From contig NC_069091.1 of assembly GCF_947172395.1 (NCBI RefSeq), positions 682,001 through 746,000 of the forward strand: a stretch of 64,000 nt of DNA, in the 5' to 3' direction. Positions 11,294 through 25,300 of this stretch are shown here, piece after piece (the stretch's first letter is position 1; every line of letters begins with the position of its first letter). The stretch comes from Bicyclus anynana (lineage: Eukaryota > Arthropoda > Insecta > Lepidoptera > Nymphalidae). The notes below the pieces were generated by a model. That model was not told the DNA's origin. It searched no databases and saw only the letters and a list, made by a program, of their open reading frames with translations. The translations under genes and the position numbers were made by a program.

Positions 11294-13022
11294 GTGAGGT
11301 TGAGGTCCTAGATGTATACATATGTATAGATTCCTGCCATGTAAAATGTGTCCGTCGACTAATGGAATTGATCGTGTGACAATAAAGCCTCTAACTTTGC
11401 ATCTAAACAATGTGTTATAGTTGTTTCGCATTCGGAAGATGGTTTTGGATTTTTGATATGATATGACTGTTGAAGAAACTAAGGTTTAAAAAAAAAAAAA
11501 ATTGGGTTCGCGTACCCCATTTTGAGAACCCCTGCTCTATACTATAATTACAATAACTCTCACTCTAAGTGGCTTGCGCTCGCGATGACACAACTTGGAT
11601 TAGTTTAAGAAAAAGAAGAATACTTTATTGTACACAAAAATAGATTAACAAATTATCACTAAGTCAGTTTAAGTTATCACTTCTGTCGAACGTCCCGAGA
11701 CGCACACTTTTTTTTGTTATACTGGCTTTACTGGCTCTGAGTTCTAGCCCTTTTTAGCCTAACTCTTTTAAGCCTTTGAAGGTAGTAGTAATGCAAGTAA
11801 GTGTGACTGGCGTATTTATGTAAAACTGAGGGAGCATCAGCAATGTAAGAACATATTACTTAAATTACTGCATTTGAGTTATTGTTAAGCAAAAGTTTTT
11901 AATCGCTCTAAATGATTTGATAATGCGTTCGTGATGTCACTTTTCGTTACACACACAAATGCATTAGTGCTGCAACTTAACTTTTACATCAAAATGTAAA
12001 CCGTCTTCCGGGAATAGAAGAACTATACAATACATTCGTTGGACGTGCAGTGTGAAAATACTCTTAGTAATTGATAGCAGTGGCATGCAATCAATACAAC
12101 CCGTGCATTTATGGTATTTAGTAGTTAGTAATTATTCGATTCTCTAATTTAATATTATTTCTTTAGACTGTCACTGTCAATAACTTACTTTCCAATACGT
12201 TTTTTGTTGATATACATAACATTATCGATATGAGCGTTGCACATCACTACATACTAAGTTAAAGCTCCGTAGGTGCGAAAGAGCACGCCGTACAATCCGT
12301 ACCGCTCACACGATTTGTGCGTCGCCTTCTACATTTTGTACTTCAATGCATACTGTAAACGAACATCTATGCACGCCACTGTTACTAATTGTATCACGGG
12401 AACATAATGTATTCAACATCCAGACATTGCGTGAATGAAAGACTATAATATGCATTTATTAGATTATAATTTAATAGTTTTATTTATTTAAAGTTAGTTA
12501 AACGTAGACAACTATTCTTGTACATAAAATTATGGTTGTGTGTGAATTAATACGTATACAGTGATACACACGTATCATGCCGGTAGATATCTGTATCTAA
12601 TAGGTATGATTAAAAAATGTGTATTTTTTTTATTTTATTTATTATTATATTATATAATATTATATTACATTTTATTTATTTATTTGATTATAAGTCCATT
12701 CAGTATTAATTCCAGTCAGTAAAATGACAAGTGTAACTGTCACTGAAATGTCATTTTACTGACTGTAATTACTAATCGTACTATAGTTTTGTCGAGAGAG
12801 ATGAGTGATTTTAAAGGGCATTTTAAATGCAATTAAAGTCGCATGCTTGCATTGGAGCATAATAAATGGTTAGGCCTATAAATTAATCTATTGAGTTTAT
12901 ATTAATAAGCAGTGTATGTTTTGTGTTGTTTCTGCTAAACATAAAACAGTGCTATCCTTTTCTCAGTGCCCACAGTAGAGAGGGATGCCACTATTTATAG
13001 TAAGTTAATTTACTTAAGGATA
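11294..13022. other. Gene-free stretch
   Basis: About 11607-11680 has an AATACTTTATTGTACACAAAAA repeat tail, also present near 31700. A 53-nt inverted repeat lies at 12713. No exon seen. Confidence 0.4.
12713..12765. repeat. Inverted repeat, 16-bp perfect arms
   Basis: The arms CAGTCAGTAAAATGAC and GTCATTTTACTGACTG flank a 21-nt spacer that itself has a short GTCACTG/CAGT symmetry. Probably a small foldback element. Confidence 0.8.
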
Positions 13023-14344
13023 AAAATTTTAATAATAAAAATTCAACCGACTTCCAACTCAAAAATTAACCTAAACTAAAAAGCAAAAAATAACATCTTA
13101 CCTATATGCTACCTTCTGATCAGTTTGAAGGCGATGCCAAGCCAGTGATGTTTTAATTCAAGCCGTTTAAATTACAAAATTTCTGTGGTTCTTTCAGAAA
13201 CGGCTTTAATTAAAACATGACACTGGATTGGCACCGCCTTCAAACTGATCAGAAGGTAGCATATAGGTAAGATGTTATTTTTTGCTTTTTAGTTTAGGTT
13301 AATTTTTGAGTTGGAAGTCGGTTGAATTTTTATTATTAAAATTTTTATTTTTTAATTTTTAGTGTTACCACACCTTACTGAGTGTGAACACAAATGAAAC
13401 GTTATTTTCTTATAATAAGTATCTACCTTAACTCGTATACAAAATTTCACTCCCCCTTTATCCACACGTAATATGAATATTCAGAAAAACGTGAAAGGTG
13501 ACCGCCCTCCGTCTTCATCACCAGACCCCCTATGCAGTCACAATCCATACGGTTGGAAAGTTCTCATCAATATAAAATTTATCAAGTCCAAACACAAGGT
13601 AGCTACTGTGAACCGACGAGGAGTTCCCTTAACTCACCTTCATCTTCGTCACCAGATCCCTATAACAGTCACAACCTATCCAGGTGGAAAGTTCTCATCA
13701 ATACAAAATTATCAAGTCAAAACACAAGGTAGCTACTGTGAACCGTTGAAGAGTTCCCTTAACTATGCTTCGTCTTCATCAACAGACCCCTAATACAGTC
13801 ACAACCCATCTTGGTGGAAAATTCTCATCAATACAAATTTGTCAAGTCCAAACACAAGGTAGCTACTGTGAACCGTTGAGGAGTTCTGTTAACTGTCCTT
13901 CATCATCAGACCCTTAATACAGTCACAACCCATCTAAGTGGAAAGTACTCATTAATACAAATAAATCAAGCCCAAACAAGAGGTACCTGCTGTAAATCGT
14001 TGACGAGTTCCATCGTCTGTGTTTCGGCTCCATCATCAGACCAACTCCAGACCTTCATAAAATTGTAGTGGTTTAAAATACCTTATGGAAACACTAACAA
14101 ACGCACTAGCCGTCCCTACGATTTTCGAAAGTTCCCCTCAATTTCTCCAGGATGCCATCATCAGATCCTGACATGAAAAAAATGGGACCACCCTGGAATC
14201 AAACCCTTCAAAACAAAAAAAGAATTTTCAAAATCGGTCCACAAATGACGGAATTATCGCTGGACATACATAAAAAAAAAAAAAAAAAAAAAAAAAACAT
14301 ACATACAGCCGAACGTAGAACCTCCTCCTTTTTGGAAGTCGGTT
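13023..14344. mobile_element. Foldback element with CCGACTTC ends and internal tandem repeats, copy 1
   Basis: The element proper runs from AACCGACTTCC (13045) to GGAAGTCGGTT (14344). Its left side is a 323-bp palindrome (13023-13345) with arms of about 145 bp that are nearly identical. Next come about four tandem units of 124-131 bp (starts near 13518, 13649, 13779, 13903). The right end has a long A-run and CCTCCTCCTTTTTGG. No transposase is visible. Related copies are at 25801 and, reversed, at 32967. Confidence 0.75.
13518..14032. repeat. Tandem array, four units of 124-131 bp
   Basis: Units begin near 13518, 13649, 13779 and 13903. Each contains CAGTCACAACC, TTCTCATCAATACAAA, TCAAGTCCAAACACAAGG and GAGTTCC. 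A reversed three-unit version lies at about 33260-33650. Confidence 0.85.
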
Positions 14345-16752
14345 AAAAATTATAGTTTGCGTTAGTGGTACCTAAAAGAGATTTCTCTGTAAGATCGGCA
14401 AAGGGAACTCCGTTGCAATTTTTTGAATCTCGTGGTATTTCATTTGATCGGGGGGAGGATGGGGCAGTTTGAGCAATTTGAGTTTCTCATTTTGTATTGC
14501 TATGCATTCCACAAAAAAAACGTCCCGTGAAATTTACGGTGCAATTTTTTTCTCGTTGGAATCCGTTCGAATTTGAATTAACGATACATAGCTAACAATT
14601 GCTTATGCCACTGCAGTAGTGATACTCTCTCTTTGGTACTAATTTTGTATATTATTAAATTATTTATTTATTAAAGTGTGTACTATGTACGATACAAATT
14701 GTAGAAAAATCGATGTAAATTATTGTATTTTGATGTTGATGCACAAATTTAATAACGATGAACTGTTGGTTACCATGTGTGTGAAATTATGTATTATAAA
14801 TGTGTAAAATATAATATAAATTTAGAGCAAAATAAGAGAAAGATATTATCTATATTTATTTTTCTCACTCGCGCTGTAAATAAACCATGCACATGCATGC
14901 ATATAAACAATGCTTACTCTTCAAGTTATTGTGTAGGATTTTTCTACACTTCTATCCTGGGTTATAAGCAAACATTCATTTTATAAAGTTAATTATAGTA
15001 CGCGCCAAACTACGCGTCCGCTCTGAAGTTGTATCGTACCTAACTGCGCAAATTTACTAACTCCGTTTTTGAATTGCGCCAACATACGCCTCATGTTCGG
15101 AGTGGACTAGAAGATTGGTGAAATTTTTAGTGTTATTTACGGCAGCGAGTAAGAAGCGAATCTTTGTATTGTACCTACTGTTGTAGAATAAGACAAGTTC
15201 GAAAGTAGAGACTGTAGAAAAAGCGGAGGCTATCTATATGAGAGTCTTGATTTATAATGTTTGAACACAAAGCGTCAACAGCGATGCCGACAACCGGCGC
15301 GGTGATTCAATATGGCGCCCCATGCATTTATTATAAAACAGTAATATAATCGCACAGGTGGAATAAGGACCTGTAGAATCTGTTGTATAAAAAGAAATAT
15401 TTAGATTTATTTAAACGGTTGAGGGTCTGAATCCTTGAAACGTGCTACGATTGATACTCCACAATTGCCCACCGTAGTTACCTTTAGTAGGTATTTTCAT
15501 ATTTATAAAATGAGGAAGATCTGGATATCACATGCTATAAACCTTCTAACCACCGATGACTCACTTGTCGTTATCGCTGTGAATCAATTTAGGCCATAGA
15601 TTCTATCTATGATCGGTCACTGTAACGGAACTATAACTGTTTGGTCTAACTTGACCGTGACGTGGACAAACAATCTATCTGTAGCGTTTAGAAGTCTTCT
15701 TTTCTATTTTCTTACTTCTAAGAAAATAAACAAATACCACCACGTGGCCTATGAACTAGGTATAGCTGTCCCCTGCTTACCCCGTAACGTTACTGTAAAG
15801 CGCTTTTAACATTTCCTCTGTCCGTAAAGATGAGTTCTATTTACAATTATTTATTCTTGTTACTTTATTATGACGATCCAATATAAGCGCCAAACAACAC
15901 ATCAGAATATGTGTTACTTTGTGAACGCGTGGTTCTGGGTTTGATTTACAGCTCCGGAACAATAAAACAGAGCAGATGCAGAACAATATAAAGGAGAAAC
16001 CCAGTCTCCATACAAATTCGGGCCCAAATTATACGAATGATACAGAGCTAAAAATTTTACATAAATTCGGACAACCAAGGACAACTCATGAGGCCAATTT
16101 TTAACAAAATCTATATTTGTCTTACTTAATATTATTGGTGGTCAATAATTCATATACCTTTGACATGAAATTTATTGCATTATCTGTGTCTAACTGACAA
16201 GCGACAGTTTTAAGATTTGACACATCTAAGTAATCAAAAAGATATTATTTGACAATGACTTAACTTGACATTGACAGCCCGCGTTTGCAAAGACAACTGA
16301 CAATCAGTGAAATACGCATCAAAGCTGTTAAATAAATCACTACGTTAAGCTTATGCAAAGCTAATGAAATTAGCTTATTTTCCCTGTTGGCGAATATTAA
16401 TTCGGTATAGATTCTAATGGAGTAATCTAGTAAAATATACAAGATTTTTAGTACATTTCTAATTTCTGAATCGTTCTGAAAAGTGCGAAGCCCAATTTTG
16501 GATATCTCATTTAGTCAGTGGTGAGTCCGCCACTACACTGAGCGTAAAACCAGATTAACTGCTTGATGTAAAGTTCATTATGAACTAGCAGCGTTATCAC
16601 CTTACGTCGGATGTTATAATCTGTTCGGTTATTCGCACTTGAATGCCGCCAGAATGAAAGTTTAATTTCGGGGTCAGAAAGTAAAAAAGTACAGAAAGTA
16701 AAAGTTCCACTGCGAGTTAGTAGGTATGTCAAACGAGTTCTGTGGCTCTTTT
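14345..16752. other. Gene-free stretch
   Basis: A/T-rich. About 15000-15110 has a TACGCGCCAAACTACGC end resembling a short MITE. Short open frames here show no family features and none is called. Confidence 0.4.
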
Positions 16753-17030
16753 AGAGTGATTGCAGACTAGCGTATTTTTTGCGCGTATATGGTTGTTTCA
16801 TTATACGCGCTAACACGTGCGCTTCAAAAAACTGGGCTCGCGTAAAAAATAGGCATATTTCAGTATGTTTGCTCAAACCGGTGGTGTCATGTCAGTATCA
16901 ACATAACATATACGAGCTTAGAAGCGCTTCGACGTTCGTACGAGTTGAGCGTGTGCAAAAGGCGCGCCTATACGCGCTTGCAAAAAAAGAGCTCATACGC
17001 GCGTATAAAACGCTAGTCTGAGACCGCTCT
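16753..17030. mobile_element. MITE with CAGACTAGCG inverted ends, full form
   Basis: The termini AGAGTGATTGCAGACTAGCG and CGCTAGTCTGAGACCGCTCT are inverted repeats of about 37 bp that include TTTTTTGCGCGTATA and its complement. Size 278 bp, non-coding. Confidence 0.8.
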
Positions 17031-17395
17031 TATTTTCCTAAAGCGAGCGAGCCAAACTGAAATACAAATGGAAAACCTAGGCTGTAAAAACAAATTAGAG
17101 GTCAAATTGATTTATAGAGTAATTCCGCAAGTAACCTTATCGCCAGTAAAAGTATAAAAGCAAAATTATTTAGTTCTGTCCTGCGAATTAACATTTTAAT
17201 TTTAGTCTTAACACAATATACCCTGCTGTAATAGAATTCTACTTGTATTTTAAATGTTGATATTTTGTAGTAGATTGTTGAATAGAATTATTGTAAGACT
17301 GAATGAATAAACAGACATCAAACTGCCATTCTTTTTTATTTTATTGTTTGCCAAGAGCAAGAGATAACATGATAATGAGTCAAACGAAAAAGACA

Positions 17396-17484
17396 GTCGA
17401 CCAATGGCGGCCGAACCGGAAATATAGCTCTTTCATCCTATTGCAACGACAGAGGTATATTTCCAGTTCGCCGCTATTGGACAA
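17396..17484. mobile_element. Short MITE with GACCAATGGCGGC ends
   Basis: GTCGACCAATGGCGGC at the left is mirrored by GCCGCTATTGGAC at the right. Related single ends occur near 21735, 25360 and 58300. Confidence 0.45.
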
Positions 17485-19194
17485 AAATATGCCATTTTAC
17501 CTTCACGAGGAATGTCGCGCATTTTAAGCCCACTGGATAAGTATAAACACAAACACATTGTTATACTGTATAATATTTATTGAGATCAGTATAGTTCTTA
17601 TAAAAAACTTAGTCTACAAACTTATCTAAGTAATAGGTACACAATCGCTTCACAAACTAAATACATATACCTAGGTATAACCTGATAATCTAAATTAAAT
17701 AATTACTAAAAAAACCCACTTACCTCTCAATATCTCCTCAAAAATGAAAAACAAATACAAGTCTCAGAATATTACATATTATGTAGGTATGTAGGTATAA
17801 CTAACTTTTCAAGTCAAACATTCCATCGATAAGTTCGATTGCTTGGGTTTTTAAAATCATGACATTCACGGAAGCCGATGTTAATATTTTTAATGTTTAA
17901 TGTAGGTATATTTTTAATGACAAGTAGGTACACAACATTCTGATCCAACAATAACAATCTTAGAAATACAGATATTTCAATCGTTACTAAATGCAGCTGG
18001 GGAAGCCCCTCGAGAAAATCTAAAGCCAATGATATTGTCTGTGTCTATAGTCGTTACACCAAGGCGTACCAATCAAAACTATACAAAATGTAAATATTGT
18101 CTGGGCGTCAGTATTAACATGATAATGCAGTTTTCTGCTTCATAAAATACTTAAATTATGTCACAATATGATTCATCGGATTCGTAGAAATCGCATAACA
18201 AATCTGTAGTTTTCTTAGCAAAGAGCTGTAGTGATATTGGAACGATGTATTCATAACTCGACAATTTGAGTTTCGAATTCATCTCCATCCTTTTCTCTCT
18301 AGCACTAACTCTTTTTATTTTACAGTGTAAAATAAAAAGTGTTACAGACGCGTTCGAAGCGCACACCGAGTTACATAAACATCGTTACAGAATAGTGCTG
18401 AAGCTGATAGTATCACGATCTCGAGTAAACTAAGTCCTAGCAGCCGTGTCGCGCGGGGATGAACGACCACAACACTGCCTCTGGAATGGACATGGGGTGA
18501 CGGAGCCACGAGCGAGCCGCACACACCATTCTATGGGAAAACATCAAAATACTACAAATAGAGCCTTAATAGCTCAACGATAAAGCGGTCGGAGTCCGAA
18601 GGGTGGTTGGTCTATTGTCGTACTCACTAACGCGAATAAAGTCTTTTAGTTGATGGAGAATGGGATATTCATATTTATTTAAAAAGATAAGGCAAAATAT
18701 TCTTTTAAAAAAATAAAGTAATAATAATTACTCTCCAATTGTATAGCTATAGGTTCAGGTAGTAGGTACCATACCAATCCCGTTGGGCTGTTACCTCAGA
18801 TCAATTATAAAAGGACCTGTATCGAACTCATAGTCACAAACAAAATTGTCATTTTCTGAGGAAAACGAGCTTAGATTTGGTATATATATTATACTAAACT
18901 AGAAGTTTTTGTGCGGTTTTGTCCGTTTTTTACACCATTCAACTACACGAAAAGGTATTTTTACGGAGCTCTTTAACCTACGAACACGATTACAACTATT
19001 TAACATCGATTCTATAGATACAGTTTTTATAATCGCATTAGATCGTTGATCATATACTTTGACAGAAAAGTAACGTCTAGCGAGGCAGGTCCTATACAAT
19101 AATTGGTCTGAGGTTGTAACTGTATGAATGGAGGAATATCGTGTCATGGGGCTGTAAGAATGGGGGAATATTTCAAATAACCGCCTGCTCTTTC
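17485..19194. other. Gene-free stretch past the coiled-coil gene stop
   Basis: A SINE-like tRNA head remnant is near 18565-18625. No clear poly(A) signal was found close after the TAA of the minus-strand gene. Confidence 0.4.
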
Positions 19195-19378
19195 TTACTT
19201 GGTGAGCGGGCGCGGCCAGCAGGCGAGCTGGTCGCGCGTGTCGGCCAGCTCGAGCCGCACGCGATGCAGCTCCGCGCGCAGCTCGTCCAGCGAGCCGCGC
19301 AGCGCGTCCGCCTCGCGCGCGCCCAGCGATACGCGCGCGCTCAGCGCGGAGCACTCGCGAGCGCAGCGCTCGCGGGCG
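19195..19378 (-). CDS. Coiled-coil gene terminal exon
   Basis: It completes a split Leu codon, then reads ARERCARECSALSARV through LELADTRDQLACWPRPLTK and TAA (19197-19195). The stop overlaps a sequence resembling a splice donor (GTAAGA), so splicing past it cannot be excluded, but no downstream exon was found. Confidence 0.7.
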
Positions 19379-22300
19379 CTGACAACACGACACAGTCATT
19401 ATTATAATAGGCTAGTTGACATTTTTTTAAATGATCTTAAATTGTTCGTTAGATGGGATCGTTTTTAATTTCAATTTTAAAATATTTTTTGACAATACGA
19501 GCCAATGCGCTATCAGCCACGGTCTAAGTACGAAATGAATATTGTTTACATTTTTGATGCGAGTTATCTAGCCTATTTTAAGGTAGGCCAGTTTACATTT
19601 GAATGTCAATCGCGAGGACCGAAAATATGGTTTGAAGGTTGTTACTCTTCAATAGGGAGTCGGAACCGTTGTGTTTCAAAGTAAGAAAGGCCTACGTTAA
19701 TTAGCTGACATAAATTATACCTAAACCAATTTCGAAAATAATGGACCTACATCTACGAACTAATCAGGAGTGGACGTTCATGGTTGATAATGTCGATATG
19801 ATGCAGTCTCACAGTCTCTCCAGCTCGAGCTGGTCGGCGGCGCGCCGCAGCTGCGCCAGCGCGTCGTCGTGCTCGCGCCGCAGCGCCGCCGACTGCGCGC
19901 GCGCCGCCGCCAGCAGCGCCTCCCGCTGCGACAGCTCCTCCTCCAGCGACGACAGCTGAAGCACCACATTGCCCAGAGCCGTGCCTCAAATATTGCAGTT
20001 CGACGGCCTTCGTGGCGCAGTGGTATGCGCGGTGGATTTACAAGACGGAGGTCCTGGGTTCGATCCCCGGCTGGGCAGATTGAGATTTTCTTAATTTGTC
20101 TAGGTCTGGCTGGTGGGAGGCTTCAGCCGTGGCTAGTTACCACCCTACCGGCAAAGACGTACCGCCAAGCGATTTAGCGTTCCGGTACGATGCCGTGTAG
20201 AAACCGAAAGGGGTGTGGATTTTCATCCTCCTCCTAACCAGTTAGCCCGCTTCCATCTTAGACTGCATGATCACTTACCATCAGGTGAGATTGTAGTCAA
20301 GGGCTAACTTGTAAAGAATAAAAAAAATTGTACAAAATTGGGAGCTTTAATGATAAATGTTAATACTACCTGTATTAACATTCATTATTTATGTTATTGT
20401 AGAGGTATCAGTGTTGGTATAATTATGAGAGTATTTGATAACTTGAGCTCAGTTGTTTGTTAGGCAGCGTAGACGCCGTCATGCTGCCAGTCGCGTTAGT
20501 GTTTTTGTGCAATAATGTTTTGTGTTGTATGTGGGTATGGAGAACATGTCGGGCCGAGAAGGTGAGTGTTGATGCATTCTAAAGGGATCTCTTAAACTTA
20601 CTCTCAAGGTCAAAAATAATGGTAAAATCACAAAGGACAGTGAAACAGTGTTTGATAATTAAGTCAGTAGATGGCTTTCTCAGAGTACTTTTAAACAATC
20701 CTTTTTTGTACACTTCAAGAACCTGTTGCGATGCAGTTGTGCCGGATTCTCATAGATGGCGCTTTGTTTTTTATTTATAAACGAAGTTTTTGCATAAGGC
20801 CTACTTTGGACTACTTTAGTATTTTAGTTGAGTACAACAGATTTTGGATTTACCGCCTAAAATCGTTCGTACTCGACTGAAATATTAAACTAGTCCGAAC
20901 TAGGCCTATGTCGTGTGGTCTAAAGTAAAGCACACCCGTTTTGTTTACTGTGCTGAACCGAAGCAGTGTCACTAAGGGGGTTTGGGTTCTCACAGAAACA
21001 CAAAATCTCTGTTAGACTCGATCCCGGATAGGAAACCTGAAGGGATGAAAGTGTTAAAGGGCGTCTCCTGTAAAACCTCGTCTTTGAGTGGTTTTGGATG
21101 ATTGTGGATTGAGGAGGATAGGAATCAAGGAGGCTAGTCATTATAAAGCTCACCTGGCAGTACACTCGCTCGGTGTGCGCGCGCGCCTCCTGATGCGCGG
21201 TCCGCTCCAGCGCCAGCGCCCTCTCGCAGCGCTCGCCGACGGCGCGGAGAGTCTCCAGCTCGTTGCGACAGTTCCGCCAACCTGTAACCATAAAACGATC
21301 AGCCGTAAGACTGCACCTTGGCAATGAACAATGAGAAAGAAGTCAAGCGGCTAAAACCTGAACTAAAACTGACAGCGCCTTACACAAATTAATAAGACCG
21401 CCATTACCAAATGACAATGAGCACCATTAAGACATTAGCGCCGCTGGGGGTTCTTTCGTGATAAAAACTTTAAGTAAATTACTATTTGCGATAACATAGT
21501 ATGCGATAATATAGTATTCTACATAGTAGTCAAAGGTTTTGACGTTTTTGGCGGCCTCCGTGGCGCAGCGATATGAGCAATGGATTTACAAGACGAATTC
21601 GGTTCGGTTCGATCCCCGCCTGGGCTGATAAAGGTTTTCTCAATTAGTCCTGGAAAGGGATGTGGATTTTATTCTCCTCCTAAAAAGTAAGCGACGAAAA
21701 ATTTCTCATTTGTGAAGAGAAAAAAAAAATATCGTCAACCAATAGCGGCGTCGACTATTAGTATCATCTTTTTCGTCCCAACGCAATGAAAAAAGAGAGC
21801 GATGTTGTATCTTAGCTCTACAGAGTACAAATCTACGTGGCTGAACGTGCTAAGCCAGGCGTGGGGTAGTGTAACACCGTATCGGGACAAAGTAATTTAA
21901 CCTAACTTACCCATATAATTTTAATATTATCTACTATCTATCTATATTATAAAGTTACATAGTTCTCCCATAAATAAATATCTTTTCATATTATACCTAC
22001 ATACATATAAATATCACAAAAATTCCAAAATCGTGATTAATATAACTGAACTATACGACATTTTGTCATACGAGTACTTCATTACCAACCCAAATTCGGC
22101 TCACCGCTGAGCTCGAGTTTCCTCTCAGAAAGAAGGTTACCCACCACGCTGGCCCAATGCGGTTTGGCAGACTTCACGCAGAGAATTAAGAAAATTCTCT
22201 GGTATGCAGGTTTCCTCGCGATGTTTTCCTTCAACGTGATATTTAAATTCTTAAAATGTACACAACTTAAAATCGAGGTGCATGCCCCGGTTCGCACCCA

Positions 22301-25300
22301 CACCCGCCGAAATCGGAGGCAGAGGTCATATCCACTGGGTTATCACGGCTCGTGTACGAGTACTTACTAAATATACAAATTTCATTAAAATCAGTCTAGC
22401 CGTTACGAAGGATTACGACCACAAACACCGTGACACGAGATTTTTATACATATATTATAATATTATGACCACTGTAAAGTCAAGGTCCGACCGACGCGGC
22501 GCGATGACTACATATTGGGAAAATGTTATGAGGATAAATTAAAAATATATGTAGAGACTCCGCCCACAAACCCAGGCCGGGGTTATCATTTTCCTTTTAT
22601 GAGCACGTGCATAAGATTTGTCCAATTTTCGTTGGCGTCTTACTAATATCATAAAATATTTTTAAGTCTGTCTGTATGATTAAATTCTACATTCTACAGA
22701 ATAACATTTCAATTTTGGAAGACTTTTTTTTCATTCTTTACAAGTTAGCCCTTGACTACAATCTCACCTGATGATAAGTGATGTAGCAATCTAAGATGGA
22801 AGCGGGCTAACATGTTAGATGTAGCATGGAAATCCATATCAGTTTCGGTTTTTACAGGAAAGCGTACCGAAACGTTAAGTCGCATGGCCGAAACCTCCCA
22901 CTAGTCAGAGCTGAACCAATTAAGAAAACCTCGATACTAGCAGGGGATCGAACCCAGGACCTCCGTAATGTAAATCCACCGAGCATACCACTACGTAACG
23001 GAGGCCGTCAAACGTTTAGTTTGGTTTTGGATGTAGGTAGTAGTTACATCGGTACCTATGTGAGTGACAGCACTAAAGTAACGTCAGCATAGCTGAAACG
23101 TATTGTTAAATTATTTAGAGTGAATCAGGGGAAGGCGGGTGCTATCAAAAATCATGTACAAAATAAACGTGGGCAAAGTCACGTTAATTTGCCAATATCT
23201 GCTTGTTTAAATTGCTATTTTTGTCCTTATTTGTATTACTAGCCGACGCCCGCGACTTCGTCCGCGTGAAACTCGATGTAAACTTTCAACTACCCCTATC
23301 CTACCCCTAGCCTACCCTACCCCTACCATACTCCTACCTACCCCTACCCTAATTTTCTGGTTGATTTTTGAATTTTACACCTTGTGTCCGAAAAACCCAA
23401 ATATCTTACGGAACCCTATTTTTTTTCCAAAATTAAATTTAGCCTATGTTACTTGTGGATAATGTAGCTTTCAAATGGTGAAAGAATTTTTAAAATCGGT
23501 CCAGTAGTTTTTGAGCCTATTCATTACAATCAAACAAATATACAAACAGTTTTCCTCTTTATAATATTAGTATAGATATTGGTAATAACTTATGTAAATC
23601 TTTTAGATTCCCGATGGTTTCCGTTTATCATTTGATCATAGGAGTTTAAATAGGAAGTAGGTAACAATTTAAACGATATTATCCATAATTTAGTATTATT
23701 TGGAATTCTGACTATGACCTACTTGTGAATTTTATGTATTCCCTATGATTGACTAAATCGCCTTAGATAAGAGAAAAGATACTGTCGACATCAAAGATAT
23801 CATTCAGTAGTTTCGAAGATAAGCGGGTAGGGTCAAGTGGTCAAATGGTCAAGTTTTGAATGTTTTATATGAATTTTATAGTCGGGATAGCCCAGTGGAT
23901 ATGACCTCTGCCTCCGATTCCGGAGGGTGTGGGTTCGAATCCAATCCGGGGAATGCACCTCCAACTTTTCAGTTGTGCTATTTTAAGTAATTATATATCA
24001 CGTGTCTCAAAACGGTGAAGGATAAACATCGTGAGGTAACCTGGATACCAGTGAATTTTCTTAATTCTCTGCGTGTGTGAAGTCTGCCAATCCGCATTGG
24101 GCAAGCGTGCTATTGGCCTAATATCCCTCTCATTCTGAGAGAGCTTCGAGCTCTGATTTCAGCTCTACATTCTTCTTCTCTGTTATGGTGTATTTGGTGT
24201 CGTGACTTGTTCTAGGTCATGGCAAGTAGATCTTCCTCAAATCGAAATTAGATATTTACCTACCTATCAACACCTATGTGGTAAATAAGATAGGTACATA
24301 TTATATAGTAAATAACAGTGCATTGTCATTGACGCGATTTACATCAAAGTGAGCGTATTCGCAGAACGGCACACTCATAGACGTGCGCACGTAAGCCAGA
24401 AGCCTAGCAAACAATAGGTAGCTATAACGACAAGGTTCGTAGCTACACCAGAGTAAAGATATACTATTTACTGTGGCTACACTAAAACTATATGTACATA
24501 TTATGTTTTTTTTTCATGATGGTAAGTGATGATGCAGTTTAAGATGGAAGCGGGCTAACTTGTTAGGAGGAGGATGAAAATACACACTCCTTTCGGTTAC
24601 TACACGACATCGTACCGGAACGCTAAATCGCTTGGCGGTACGTCTACATATTATGTTTTCTGTGCCAAAGCTACCTACTTGTTTTGTTATTAGGTCCTCG
24701 AGCTGCTAATGCAATTTTTATGAAACCATTATAATCCCCGTTTCCATATCATCATCATTGACAATCCATATTCGGCACACTGTTAAGCACGAGTTTTCTC
24801 TCGGGTTATGCCTTTGTCCACCACGCTGGCCAAATACGGATTGGCAGATTTCACACACGTAAAGAATTATGAAATTTCTCAGGTGTGCAGGTTTCCTCAC
24901 GATATTTTTCCTTCATTGTTTGAGATACGTGATATTTAATTTCTCAAAATGCATTTATCTGAAAAGTTGGAGGTGCATGCCTCGGATGTACGTCCTTCGA
25001 ATCGAGGGCAGAGGACATATCCACTGGGCTATCATGTCTCATAGATACTTTCCATTAAAATCATAAGGACGTCCACTGCTGCCCCTTCTTGTAGTCGGGT
25101 GAAAAGGAACCCTAGCTGAGTAAGTATGTTTTGGGCTCTTTTTGGACAACGGTATGTTTGGAACCCCCGTAATTTTAATTTTAAGATTACAACTTTACTT
25201 ATTACCACAACAACACTGGATTTGGATCAAAACTGCTTGTAACCTAAGCGTACTACAAACAATTGAAAATGCAATTTCAAGCAGCTTGGTGGGTCTAAGC

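Noticed and set aside
13473..13793. 106-codon frame in tandem repeats
   Set aside because: Lies inside the foldback element's repeat units; periodic non-coding DNA.
19753..19989. Alternative open frames over the coiled-coil exon
   Set aside because: Only one frame joins neighbouring exons in phase and gives heptads; the Ala/Gly/Arg-rich frames are shadows.
20001..20075. tRNA-like sequence with A and B boxes
   Set aside because: It is the head of a SINE with a long body and tail and has sibling copies; not a functional tRNA gene.
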